A DNA stretch of 64,000 nucleotides from Capitulum mitella (lineage: Eukaryota; Arthropoda; Thecostraca; Pollicipedomorpha; Pollicipedidae), in contig CP099842.1 of NCBI GenBank assembly GCA_030062745.1, positions 1,798,001 to 1,862,000 on the forward strand, written 5' to 3'. The notes beneath the pieces were generated by a model. The model was given only the letters and a program-made list of their open reading frames with translations, was not told where the DNA came from and ran no database searches. A program made the translations under genes and the position numbers. How positions within the stretch are numbered: the first letter of the stretch is position 1; every line of letters begins with the position of its first letter. Shown here piece by piece: positions 50,261-61,350 of this stretch.

Positions 50261-51370
50261 GTATTAGTTCTTCAGCGTATCTGAAATACCGAATTTGGAA
50301 GCCGTGTCAACGCCAAACCAAGCAGGATGGTATAATACAACTTTTAGTTAAAAGCAAGAGAAATTGGTTTTCGATCGTGAGGCAACAGAAATGCAATACG
50401 CGGCATGCAGACCTTTTTTGCACGATTTCATTTGAACCGACCACGGGACACAGCAGGTAACTTGCACTAACTTGTTCACATTTGACTGGGGAACAAGTGG
50501 AAGTATTTTTAGCGGTATACTCCCAATGGCGTCGCCACAGTCTTCAACCGAACACAAATACCTCGAACTATGTCCATTTTGCGCAACATCAAGACCATCA
50601 CCGGTTTACCTGATGCATCATAGCAGAGGAGTTAGGTGAGTTGTATTTGTATCATTGCAACGTCGGAAAAAGGAAAAATCTGTTTTTTCTGTAGGTGTCA
50701 AGTTCGCCAACAATCTCACCCCCGATCGCAATTACATTGTAAAACAAAGTAAGCCAACAAGCAAACAAACAAACAAACAAATAAACAAGTGCAGAACAAA
50801 GCCATTACAATTACAGTGCAAAATAAAGGACCCGGAAACCGGAAATGCACCATTACACCACGAAAATGCACCGAAACTGCACCTTGAGCGCGTGCCGCGA
50901 CTACCCCGTCTGGCGGACGAGCTCGGCCTTATGGAATGATATGCAGTTGGTACCTTGTGACGGAGGGCTAGATAGTCACCGATTCGTTATAACTGATGGT
51001 TGAATTAAGCCGTGCCCTATTTTGTAAAGCCTGCAAAACGGCCTTTTAGTATTGCGGTGGCCAACACACGTCACGTCCTGGTTCCCGCGTGCAGTGAATT
51101 GGAGAACACTATGCTGTTCTCCAACTGATTTTCTGTTGAACGGACCAGGCTTATCTTATTAGGTCCAATCCACGGTAGGCGAAATGGGCGTCGGTAAGGA
51201 CGCCGTGACGGCGGTGGGCAATGGTCTAGAGCTCATCTGAAAACGGGCGAAATCGCCTCCTGCACCGGTTCACGTGGCAGTGCTTAAACGGAACGGCCAT
51301 GACACACCTGATAAGTGTTTGGCATCATCGGGACGGCAAAAGGACGGGCTTTCCGTTGGTACCAATTTCG
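46053..51370. other. Gene-poor stretch, no recognised gene
   Basis: Upstream protease exons were sought here and not found. Short open frames on the minus strand at 48286-48917 are Arg-rich and unrecognised, perhaps mobile-element remnants. Pyrimidine-rich and GGTC(T/G)CCGTCG-type degenerate repeats lie at 49790-50040, and an AT/TA microsatellite near 50170-50260. Confidence 0.4.
50170..50260. repeat. (AT)n/(ATAC)n microsatellite
   Basis: Alternating ATAC and AT units, with the longest pure AT run about 50222-50253. Confidence 0.9.
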
Positions 51371-51378
51371 TGTTAGAC

Positions 51379-51647
51379 CAACGACGTAGCCAAGGGGGCC
51401 ATGGGGGCCATCCCCCCCCTGAGCTAAGCGGTCTGCACTAGATACATGACGATTTCGCATGAAAACGTAATAGTGATCATATATATGCTGCAAAAACAAA
51501 CATTATATGTATTCCTGTGCATTAAATATGAGATAAATTGTCTAAAACTGCTGGCTTTTCTTGTCAATTTCGTCATATGCCTGTGGTACATGACAAAATT
51601 TGACATTTGCCCCCCCCCTCCTGAGGAAAATCTTGGCTACGTGCCTA
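51379..51647. mobile_element. hAT-like MITE, 269 bp
   Basis: Flanked by an 8-bp direct repeat TGTTAGAC (51371-51378 and 51648-51655), the duplication size of hAT elements. The ends carry the inverted repeat ACGTAGCCAAG / CTTGGCTACGT, with G- and C-runs just inside. No coding capacity. Confidence 0.75.
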
Positions 51648-52875
51648 TGTTAGACATTAGCGCCTTCGCATTTGAAATAAGTGTAAACTATTTTGAGTGC
51701 GCGCCGCGGCTACCCTGTCCGGCGGATGAGGTCGCGAAATATCCTGCCGGTACATTGTTGTGGTTGGTCATCATGTCCACCGGCGCAGCTAAGGGAGGGG
51801 GGGCGGGAGGCCCCCTAGGCCCACATATTTTTGAGAACAATTGCGCACCTTCTTCTCAACCGACGGTTTCGTATGACTTTAGTTCACACTGAACTCCCCC
51901 CTTAACCCGCGCACGACCGTCGGTCCGTCCCGAACATCGGCGACTGGGGGGGGCAGTTGACTGTCCCCCTCTCTAACTCAAGAACGGTTGGTCGCACGAT
52001 AAAAATAAACATATCGTTGGAAAGCCTGTGACGAATAGAGCTCGAAACTGGTCTCATTTTTAGTTTTAGATAATATGTAAGCAATTTACGCCCTATATAT
52101 GTTTTCTCATAGCCGACTGCATGAGACCGAGAAATGGCCTGAATCTCAAGGGCTGTGACTAATAACGCATAGGCAAAGGCACCAGCCACACGTAAATGTC
52201 CGCGGATGCCGATACACGTCTAATTTCCTCGAATTTGTTCAATATATACGCCGAAACGTTGAGTTAAAGACACCGTAATTCTCCCGTCAGCCGTCAGTGT
52301 GCGCCACTGCCGTATGCGGTACCAAATTGACGGGAACTAATTTTAGCGTTCTTTTATTTTCGCGGAAAAAAGACGATCTATGTAAATTTTATTGATCTTT
52401 GTGGTTCTTGTGATGGTTTCTCATGCTTAAATTTTGGAAAAATTGATTAGTTGCCAGTCTACAAAGTTGGCGGAGCTTTATTCGCGAGAGCCTGTTTATT
52501 TTCAAAATATGCTACTTTTTCAAACTTTTTTGAGGTTCCTGGTTTTAATTACGTCTGTGCAAGCTATTTCTGCCATTTTCTACCCATTCTGAGTAATTCA
52601 TCGTCGATTTTGACGGTGGTAAATTTTGGCCCACTACAGTTATTCGTGACCTGGCCTCAGGTCAATGACTGGAAGTCACTGATATTTTGTCCAATGACGG
52701 TAAGAAGATGTCTGCTTCACTCCACACTAAAAATGTTTTGGAATATCCCGTCAATTCGCGAAAAAACGGTGATATGTCTTAAAAATGGGCTTGACCTTAG
52801 GTCAATGACCCGGAAAATTCCGAAAAATCTAAGATAGCAGATTTGTTGCATCTATCACGATCACTAACCCCTAAA
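51648..52875. other. Non-coding stretch with AGGTCA-type repeats
   Basis: GCCGCGGCTACCCTGTCCGGCGG near 51700 resembles 50895-50925, suggesting dispersed copies of one repeat. AGGTCAATGAC occurs twice (near 52660 and 52800). No gene recognised. Confidence 0.4.
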
Positions 52876-52989
52876 AATATTTTTAAAAAAATTTTTTTTT
52901 AAAAAAAAATAAGGGGGAAAAAAAATTTTTTTTAAAAAAATTTTTAACAAACCAAAAAAAAACCGCCCCCGGACAAAAAAAAAAAAAAA

Positions 52990-53038
<49 letters not shown>

Positions 53039-53110
53039 ATTTTTTTTTTTTTTTTTTTTTTCCAAAAAAAAAAAAAAAAAAAAAGGGGGGGAAAACAAAC
53101 CCCCCCCCCT
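52875..53110. other. A/T homopolymer block, probable sequence artefact
   Basis: Over 200 bases of long pure A- and T-runs with short G- and C-runs, unlike anything else in the window. It looks like collapsed or mis-called sequence rather than a natural repeat. Confidence 0.6.
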
Positions 53111-53569
53111 TAAGAAAACACTGGATGCGCCCCTGATTGTGTCCTTGGGTCTGGATCTTTGGTTTCAGAGACCATGACCCCATTTTGAAGCCTTGCAAAA
53201 CGGGCATTTTTCGCTTTTTCTGCGGCAACCAGGCACGACGTGCCGGTCCAGGCTCGGCCTCGTCCGTGCGATGTTTTCGTTTTTTTTTGCGATGAAATTC
53301 TCCAGCCGACTCTTCGGCCGAACGCATCCGGTTTTGTGTCAGTGCGACCCGCAATTTCCGAGATCGAGCGCCCGGGAGAGGGTGCGCGTGTCAGTTTTTC
53401 GGAAATGTATCGGATTTCGCCAGAAATACTTGAGACTGACTCGAGCGCGTACCGCGCGTAGCCTCGCCGTCCCCGAAACCCGAAAATCTAATAAAATGCA
53501 TTTTGCCATCAAACCCCTGCGACCGCCAAGTTTCAGCCACCTGCGACCACTGATCTCGACACACCAGCC

Positions 53570-54470
53570 CGATACACATGAAACCATCATCAGAACTCCA
53601 TCGCATTGATATCCACACGGTCAAATCGGGACTCCAAAAATATACGTCAAAAACACATTTTTTAATGTTATTCCAAACCAGGACAAACAGTTACTCAAAA
53701 TGTTCGTCCTTGTGCCACTGAGTCCAAAATTAGTGCATCGGCAACACTTTCGGTTGGTAACTTTTTGATTTATTACGGAACAAAACCGTTTTTCTACCTT
53801 ATGCTTTATTTCCCATTGGATTTAACATGGGGCGCAATGGAACTGATTTCGGCGAGCCCCTTCGATTTCGCCAATTTTTTTGTACTGGTACCTACAACTA
53901 CAATATACATGAAACCATCACCAGAACTCCATCGCACTGATATTCACACGCATTTTTGGTCAAATCGGGATCCAAAAAAATATACGTCAAAGGCATTTTA
54001 TATTTTCCAACCGGACAAACAGGTACTCAAATCTTCGTCTTTCCGCTGAGTCACTGCGCATTGTAACATTGTTTTCATATGAAACCATCGCCAGAACTCC
54101 ATGGCAATGATATCCACACGGTCAAATCGGACTCCAAAAAATATACGTCAAAACCACATTTCTTAGTAGCATTCTAAACCGGGACAAACAGCTGCTCAAA
54201 ATGTTCGTTTTGCGCCGCTGAGTCCAAAAATCGCACATCGGCAACATTGAGGTGGTAGCTTTTTGAGTTATTGCGAAAGGAAACCGTTTTGTACCCTATG
54301 CTTTATTTCCCATTGGATTTAACATGGGACCCTATGGAACTGATTTCGGCGGACCCCTTCGATTTCGCCCGTTTCTCCTGCACTGGTACCCAGAACCGTA
54401 ATGCATATGCAACCATCATCAGAACTCCATCGCATTGATAATGACACGTTCAAATTGGGATGAGATGACA
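53570..54470 (+). repeat. 330-bp satellite, left array
   Basis: The landmark CCATC(A/G)(T/C)CAGAACTCCAT starts near 53583, 53915, 54086 and 54416, so units are about 330 bp with one truncated to about 170. Units also share ATGCTTTATTTCCCATTGGA and GACCCCTTCGATTTCGCC. Confidence 0.85.
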
Positions 54471-54599
54471 AGTGACATGGATGATGTGAAGGAGCAGTGG
54501 AAACCCAGAAAAATAAACAGAGAAGGTCCATGTACCTCCAAAAAGGTTTTTCTTCGTCATCTACTGCCTCAGTCCACTCAGCAAGGAACCAGATCACGC

Positions 54600-54775
54600 C
54601 AACCGGAACTCCAGCCGAGACCCCAGCCAAGACTCCAGCCAGGAATGCAGCCAAGACTCCATCCGAGACTTCAGCTGAGACTCTGGCCGAGACTCCAGCT
54701 GAGACTCCGGCTGAGACTCCGCCCAAGATCCCGTCTGAGACTCCAGTCAAGACTCCGGCCGAGACTCCAACGGAG
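54600..54775. repeat. GAGACTCC(A/G)GC(C/T) short tandem repeat
   Basis: 12-15-bp units in register give TPAETPAK-like residues on + and GVSAGVSA-like residues on -. It sits inside the insert between the inverted satellite arrays. Confidence 0.8.
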
Positions 54776-54970
54776 ACATGGAACCAGAGCATCACTCCAG
54801 CTAGCCACAGCTCCTCAAGACAATACTCGTCATTGTCGTATTGCCGGCACGTTATTGTTGTAGTCGTGACAATAACGTGCCGGTAACGCCGCTGTGGTCA
54901 GTTTGATATCATGATATCATGATATCAAGCAGAATCAAGCCAGGACTTTCTGGAGAATCGCCGTCTTATT

Positions 54971-55444
54971 ATGCGTTTCTTTCCAGCTGTGCGCGCGGCC
55001 CCGGCGCCGCAGCCCCATAATGGGCGGCATCGCCACCGTCTGCTTTGCTTCGGCAACCCGGTGCTGAACGTGGTGCTGAATGTGAACAGTAGCGAACTAC
55101 CGAGCAAGTGTGGCCTGTGGACCGACGACCAGACTGAGACCAACCAGCAGCAGAAGCCGCTGTTCGAGGTGTTCGGCAACGGCCAGGTGTCGTTCTGTCC
55201 GGGCGGCTCGGTGGAGAACACTCGCCGGTACTGCCGGGTTCTGGGGGAGCTCGGACGGGTAGTCTTCATCGGCGCTGTTGGCGTCGACAAGCTCCGTCAG
55301 AGACTGGAGAAGCTGTTCAGCGCGGACAGCGTCGTCACCAGATACGTAGTGCACTTGGGCCAGCCCACGGGGCGCTGTAAGAACCTTGCGTGTGGTGCCG
55401 ACCGCTCTTTAGTGAACGGCATCGACGGTACCAATTTCTGGTGA
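54971..55444 (+). pseudogene. Adenosine kinase N-terminal fragment
   Basis: The open frame (ATG 54971, TGA 55442-55444) matches the start of adenosine kinase, the PfkB-family enzyme that makes AMP from adenosine: LLCFGNPVLN, FCPGGSVEN, FIGAVGVDK, HLGQPTGRC and DRSLV. Only about the first 140 of some 345 residues are present, without introns. Similarity stops at DRSLV, just before the frame closes, and the catalytic GAGD region is absent from the following sequence. The substrate-binding Asp of the usual GNPLLD reads Asn. An AG at 54985-54986 after a pyrimidine run could be an old acceptor. It is probably a retro- or captured copy, since it lies between inverted satellite arrays. A real first exon of a gene beyond 56740 is less likely. 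Confidence 0.6.
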
Positions 55445-55699
55445 CCTGGGCGCGCCTTCGTGCCGCACAGCCTGGCTGCACTCAGTAGCGACACTCGTGT
55501 TTTTGATGGTATTTCGTGACGGGTGACCCGGAGAACCTGAGAGGCGGATAAGTTCTGCTGATTCTGTTCGTTCTGGTTCGTTGGTGACGCTGAACGGTGG
55601 TCGTGCTGCCGATCTGGTCGTCCCTGATCGCCGACAGGAATAAAATTGTCTGTTGTTAGCACGTTTTCTGTCATGGCTTGAGCCGGTTTGGAAAGAGAT

Positions 55700-56745
55700 T
55701 AGAAAGTGAGGTTTTCACCTATTTTCTTTGGAGCCCAGTTTTACCGTGTGAATTTCACTGTGATTGAGTTCTGGTGATGGTTTCATGTGTATTATAATTC
55801 TAGATACCAGTACAGAAAAAATTGGCGAAATCGAAGGGGTCCGCCGAAATCACTTTCATAGGGTCCCATGTCAAATTCAATGGGAAATAAAGCATAGGGT
55901 AGAAAAACGGTTTCGTTTCGCAATAAATCAAAACGTTACGAACCGAAAAGTTTTGCATGCAATATTTTTGGACTCAGCGGCACAAGACGAACAGTTTGAA
56001 AACCTATTTAGCCTATTTTTGGATTCTCAGTGGCACAGTGTGATGGAACTTTTGATAGTAACCTGCGATTCTAACCCAGTAAGAAGAAATTGGAATCTTA
56101 CTATTTAGGAAATGGTGGTTTCCTTTGCTACCGTATGTTACTATTTTTTAGGAGCCGGCGACTTGGACCTTTTGTGTTGGATATCAAAGCGATGAAGTTC
56201 TGGTGATGGTTTCATGTGTAATGCGGTTCTAAGTACCAGTACAGAAGAAACTGGCGAAATCAAAGGGGTCCGCCGAAATCATTTGCATAGGGTCCCATGT
56301 TAAATCTAATGGGAAATACAGCATAGGGTAGGAAAACGGTTTCGTTTTGCAATCAGTCAAAAAGTTACGAACCGAAAGTTTTGCATGCACTAATTTTGGA
56401 CTCAGCGGCACAAGACGAACATTGTGAGTACCTGTTTATCCCGGTTTGGAATAACATTTAAAAAATGTTTTTGACGCATATTTTTTGGATCCCGATTTGA
56501 CCGTGTGGATATCAATGCGATGGAGTTCTGATGAATGTTTCATGTGTATTGCGGTTCTGGGACCAGTACAGAAGAAATTGGCGAAATCGAAGGGGTCCGC
56601 CGAAATCAGTTCCGTAGGGTCCCGTGTTAACTCCAATGAGAAATATAGCATAGGGTAAAAAAGCGGTTATCTTTCGCAATAACTCAAAATGTTATTAATA
56701 AAATCTATGTTTTTGGACTCAGCGGCCCGAGACAAACATTTTGAG
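55700..56745 (-). repeat. 330-bp satellite, right array in inverted orientation
   Basis: The reverse complement of the left-array landmark, GAGTTCTGGTGATGGTTTCA and variants, lies near 55767, 56197 and 56521. GGGGTCCGCCGAAATCA and GGGAAATA(A/C)AGCATAGGGTA recur in each unit. Confidence 0.85.
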
Positions 56746-59619
56746 GACCTGTCTGTTGGAGTTTAAAGTACATTTGTGTCCGCGGCATTTTCGTGGTGTT
56801 TTGTGTTTTGTGCTCTGGAGTGGAAAGTAATAGATGCGATGGACGTCTGATGGTGTCAATGATCTCAGTTAGCCAATATCTATCTACTGACGCGTTTTGG
56901 GCGATTTTAAAGGGGTCTTGAGTTCGGGCTGACCGTGGGCTGAACGTCGGGCTGTCTTGACAGGCATGGGAGATGCCTAGATTTTGTTTTTGTTACCCAT
57001 AATTCGACTGGCCGAAATCCCCTTCCCCCAATGATTCACTCTTACAGCAGGCCCTCCGGTAAAGCCCTCGAACAAGGGATGTTCTTCTCAGTGGAGCCGC
57101 CGCAGCAGGAAAGCCACTAAACGATGCTACTGAATGGTTACAGGCATCGACTGGTGGGTAACTGGAGCATGCCCTAAAATCGCCGAACGGCGATCCTGAT
57201 CCCTTCATAGTGACGTAATCCAATCCAGTTATCAGTCCATGTACCCTTTTGAGGATTTCATGCAGCGCGGGGCTTAAAAAAGCTACAGGTACCCAACGGG
57301 ACGGTTACAACACGGTATTAGATTTGAACAAAAATGCAGAACACAAATGATCATTATTAACCTGGCGCACACGTTCTGCTGTGGAGGTGGGGTTCCGCGG
57401 CCCGCGTTCCCTGTGGGTTAGGCTGTGCCGCCTGGTTCGTGGTTCAACGATATACAGGGTTCCTGGTGCGGCTGCGGTCGGACTCAGCGCCCGACCAGGA
57501 TACCGCGATTTGGTCAGCTGAGCGGGTGCCTGTACAATGCACCCCTGTCTCCTAGAAGTACGACAACTTTGTGTACATACGAAAACATGTGGTAAAAAAT
57601 ACCGCAACCGTCACAAGAGTCTTCCGAAGTTTCCATGACTGACGATTCTGGGAGCGAACGAGGAGTGTTAGGAGTTCCTCTGTCTTGTCAGGTACTTTAG
57701 TATGGGGTTCATTTACTCACCGGAATTATTCACTGGAAAGGGATCGTTCATAGTCGAACTCAAATGAAAACACCGATCAGTTTTTTAGGACATTTTCATC
57801 CATGAATATTACGCCCTGTACAAGGAAACGATGACCAGCCTCTGACGGTTGCTCGGAGAACGCGACACGGCCAACCAGTTCGAAGCCGAACATTCGAAAA
57901 CTTGGAAAAATGGAAGGATTCAGGAACTCAGAGAGCGTGAGAGGCCATATTACTATTATGTACCAGTGTTCCGTTAGTAAGCGCGCGCTCTCTTTTTTTC
58001 CTTCGACGTGTACTCCATCCAATACGACATTCCTCCACTTAATGCGAGTATCGCACACTGTACGCAGCTCACATACTAGGTCGCACAACAACACACATTC
58101 CAGGTTATTCTGGCCTACGGGGAGAAAGACCTCTCTCTGCGAAGCAGTGGTGCCTATATAGGTGCTCTTTCCCCCTGCCCCGCTCAGTACTCCGCCCTTC
58201 CATCAGTGAACCCCGGAGGGCGGCGGCCGCGCTCGGCAACTGTTGGATACATGAATCATGGCGGATGTTCACTGTTTTTTAGAAGCTCGATCAATCGTGC
58301 CCATTCATCTTTGTAACTGGTCATCGTATCTGCGACTGAAGCTATGTACTTTTCAATTGCTATGCAACGCAATGCCATATTTACAAATCCTTGCAAAATA
58401 GGAAATTGCCCCAAAGTTTTGCAGAACCACATGTAATGTTTCCCCAGAAGAAAGCTTGGACGCTCTCTTAGTTGGGGAGATGGCCTTTTACAAAACATTG
58501 TCATGTCTCTCCCCTTAAAAAAGATGGGGCGCTTCTGAACGACCGCGTCTCATTACTATTCCACATCACCGCGCTAGGATCAAACGAAATCGTGCACAGA
58601 TCAGGCTCGGAAGTCCATGAGCCACTACCGATGGAGAGGTCATTTAAAGGTAGGCAGATTATACACCAATTTTCACACCAGTCGGCCAACTTGGGTCTCA
58701 GTGACCGAAGTGGGTCGTTAGAAATAGCTTCACGCAGTAGTCGACGGTGTTAAATTTAGATTAACTATGTGTTTTTATTAAAAGATTATAAAGAAAAAGA
58801 TATATCATAAAAAACAGAGACAAGCGGAGCCATGCGACAGCTGAGAGGAAATCATTGCACAGCATTAAGTTGTCCCTGTTTTCCTTGTGGGAATGCAAAA
58901 AAACGAGGATTAGGGTATCATGTTTTAACTCCATTAGTAAACGGCGTGATCCTAGAACTGTTCACCCGTTAGTGACGAGAACTGTTCGGTATATTTCAAC
59001 GGCACCATTTAAAATACGCAACTGACCTGGCTGCGTAATTGGAACATGCACATGTAGTTATGCTGAAGTTGTCTTGCACCGCGAAACGTGACTGCAACAT
59101 GTCTGATGTCTTTCTCGAAAGTAATTTCGACGGAACCCAGGAGGGCAGAAATAGCATGAGAAAGATATTCGGGTCACTCGCACATGAAACGCAGACGCAT
59201 AAACGTAGCGTGACATACATTTTGGGAGAACACTGTATTCATGTTGCAACTCAGCACACTAACATACGTTCGTGAGACGAAAGCCATCGACGTAGCGTTT
59301 CCATGTCCCCTTTAATTAAAGGAACAATGCAATCGGAATAACAGCACCAGAAGCCAACCATGCAAAACAAAAAATAAAAATAAGTAAATGTTTTCAAAGA
59401 AGTCATGCATTAAGTAGCATTGCCCCTCCAAATGGAAACAATTTACGTCGCGGGGCCACCTTCAGAAAAGCCTATTCCGTTGCCGCTTCGGACGCTGCTG
59501 CTCGGCGCCGCAGATGGATGTTCATGCAAATCACTTTTGGCTTCATTGCTTTGTGAGCACCAGTGTTCTCCAGTCAAAGCTCGCGTCGGTTGCGGAAGTT
59601 ATCGCGGACACTGACCCAG
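56746..59619. other. Gene-poor stretch with weak coding candidates
   Basis: The only hints of coding are on the minus strand at 57777-58760 (next entry). 57390-57560 is GC-rich and may be a repeat fragment. No tRNA or other RNA gene recognised. Confidence 0.35.
57777..58760 (-). CDS. Possible coding exons of an unrecognised minus-strand gene or relic
   Basis: A segment from 58114 to 57777 follows a good acceptor (TCTTTCTCCCCGTAG) and stays open for about 110 codons to a stop (LTEHWYIIVIWPLTLSEFLN within). Upstream, 58504-58256 (82 codons, QFPILQGFVNMALRCIAIEK within) and 58750-58501 (about 80 codons, LADWCENWCIICLPLNDLS within) are open in adjoining but different frames. Residue use looks protein-like, but I recognise no domain and cannot join the pieces with confident splice sites. 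Confidence 0.25.
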
Positions 59620-61350
59620 TTAGTCTTCCTTCTCTTCCTTGTCTTCCCGGACTTCCACCGTTTCCATTTCCTGTACGCTGAGCTTCTTCTTATGGACGTA
59701 GAACAGGCCGCCGATCACGCCTCCGATGAGGAGCAGCGCCACAACCGTGCCAGCAATGGCACCGCCGGGCACGCCGCCGACCGACCTCATGCCGGCGCCG
59801 TCGTCCTTCATGTGCTCGAACGCCTCCCGCTCGGACAGGAACACGCGCAATATCTTTGTCGGCATCGGGTGATAGGTGATGCCCAGCTTGATCTTGAAGA
59901 CGGCTGGGGTCATGTACTTGGGGTGCACGGTCCACAACCAGTTGAAGTCGATGCTGGTGTCGGAACGATTGGGCCGAATCTGAGGAGAGCCTTCTGGATA
60001 GATGCTGCTGAAGCAGAGAACTCTGCGCTTGGTCGCGTTGCTGTGCAACACTTGTGCGGTCATCATTCCGCTGCAGTCCTGCCACTGGTACACGAAATTG
60101 GACTTACTCACCACTAACGCAAACGCCGAGTGGTCCTTAAACAGGTTTGCGATGGGTTCTATGACTGGACGTTTGTCGCCGAAAGCTTGGATGACAACCG
60201 TACACCACTGGCTGTAGAAGCCGATGCCATTGCCAGTACCAAAAGACTCCAAGTCGAATTTGTTTTCGGTGTAGAACTGATAATCGCCCAGGGAAAGAAT
60301 CATTGGCTTTGATATGGATGCCGAACACATCGCCTTTATAGCACGAGGGTATGGGTCACCTGACCAAATCTCGCACAGATGCCCACTGAAACCAGGTGCA
60401 CAGGCACATTCGCAGTCCTTGTCGATGTATCCGAAATTTCTACACCGTGGTGGCTTCTTGCACTTGAAGACGCTGGGACAGTCGTAATCCTTCATGATTT
60501 TGTATACGTCGAAGTGGGAAATCATTTGCCCAGGGCCAGTGAGCTGCGAGTAACCAAGCATCCATTGGTTGCCGCGATCTCTTGCGACGTAAGCAGCTGC
60601 CGGTTCGTGGAAAGCTAACATATATCCGATATCGCCGAAAGCGCTGAACGAATTAGCGATAGAACGAAAATCAAATGGGTAATCAAACGTAAACACCGTT
60701 TTCACGCAATGACGTGCATACACCGACTGAGCCAATGCTTCTATGTCCTTGACCGTCCACTTTGGTTTCAGCACGGAAAAACCACCGAAGGATTCTGTCA
60801 GGCTTGCCATGCTTTGAATGAGCGCTTCGTCATTGCGGTGGATGAATTTGTTGAAATCGGGACGCACCTCCATTTGAGACCGCAGGCCGAGGGCTCTGCC
60901 AATTAAATTTGCAGCAAACGTATATCCAGATTCAACAGGCTCACTTTTGGCTGCAAATGTCGGAAACGAGCCAGCTGCTGTTGCACGAATCCCGGCCGAC
61001 ATGTTTCCGGTGTCGTGGTCTCCTTTTTCAATGCAAAAGTAAGGAGCATCGAAATGATTCGCGCATTTCACTCCTTTCCCACATGGCGCTCCTCCAGCCT
61101 TGCATTTCGGAGTTGCCGTTGAACCGAAGGTTATGCATTTTTCGAGGGAATTTTGAAACTGTTTTTTGGCAATTTTTAAAGCAGCGGCACTGGTTGCGTC
61201 TGGTTTATAACCAGCAGCTGTTATTGAATTAAACGTGGGTATCTTTTTAACTATCCATGGTTTGCCATCCAAATATTTTCCGATACACCAATTCACATTC
61301 CAAATGAAAATGTAAAGGAAAATCACTGGAACAAGTGGAGGCCGCTTCAT
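59620..61350 (-). CDS. Membrane-anchored astacin-like pseudoprotease
   Basis: A single exon of 576 codons. I chose the ATG at 61350 (not the in-frame one at 61440) because MKRPPLVPVIFLYIFIWNVN is a good signal peptide. Residues about 55-290 follow an astacin (M12A) domain: helix LKIAKKQFQNSLEKCITFGS, the zinc-helix position YTFAANLIGRALGLRSQMEV, the Met-turn position FDYPFDFRSIANSFSAFG and the closing QMISHFDVYKIMKDYDC. The zinc signature HExxHxxGxxH is absent (NLIGRALGLRS) and the SIMHY turn is lost, so no zinc protease activity is expected. Next come an EGF-like domain (Cys 291-326), about 190 residues of unknown fold with several Cys, a transmembrane helix (about 529-552, GGAIAGTVVALLLIGGVIGG) and a short acidic tail. 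It is probably a type I surface protein acting by binding. No introns, which suggests a retrogene. Confidence 0.8.
   Translation of the reverse strand: MKRPPLVPVIFLYIFIWNVNWCIGKYLDGKPWIVKKIPTFNSITAAGYKPDATSAAALKIAKKQFQNSLEKCITFGSTATPKCKAGGAPCGKGVKCANHFDAPYFCIEKGDHDTGNMSAGIRATAAGSFPTFAAKSEPVESGYTFAANLIGRALGLRSQMEVRPDFNKFIHRNDEALIQSMASLTESFGGFSVLKPKWTVKDIEALAQSVYARHCVKTVFTFDYPFDFRSIANSFSAFGDIGYMLAFHEPAAAYVARDRGNQWMLGYSQLTGPGQMISHFDVYKIMKDYDCPSVFKCKKPPRCRNFGYIDKDCECACAPGFSGHLCEIWSGDPYPRAIKAMCSASISKPMILSLGDYQFYTENKFDLESFGTGNGIGFYSQWCTVVIQAFGDKRPVIEPIANLFKDHSAFALVVSKSNFVYQWQDCSGMMTAQVLHSNATKRRVLCFSSIYPEGSPQIRPNRSDTSIDFNWLWTVHPKYMTPAVFKIKLGITYHPMPTKILRVFLSEREAFEHMKDDGAGMRSVGGVPGGAIAGTVVALLLIGGVIGGLFYVHKKKLSVQEMETVEVREDKEEKED

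Noticed and set aside
51900-52870. Second piggyBac-like element starting at TTAACCCG (51903)
   Set aside because: No matching inverted end with TTAA was found downstream, so the similarity may be chance.
57400-57560. Possible tRNA-derived SINE (GGTTCGTGGTTCAACGAT)
   Set aside because: The B-box-like match is imperfect, and no A box, tail or flanking duplication was seen.
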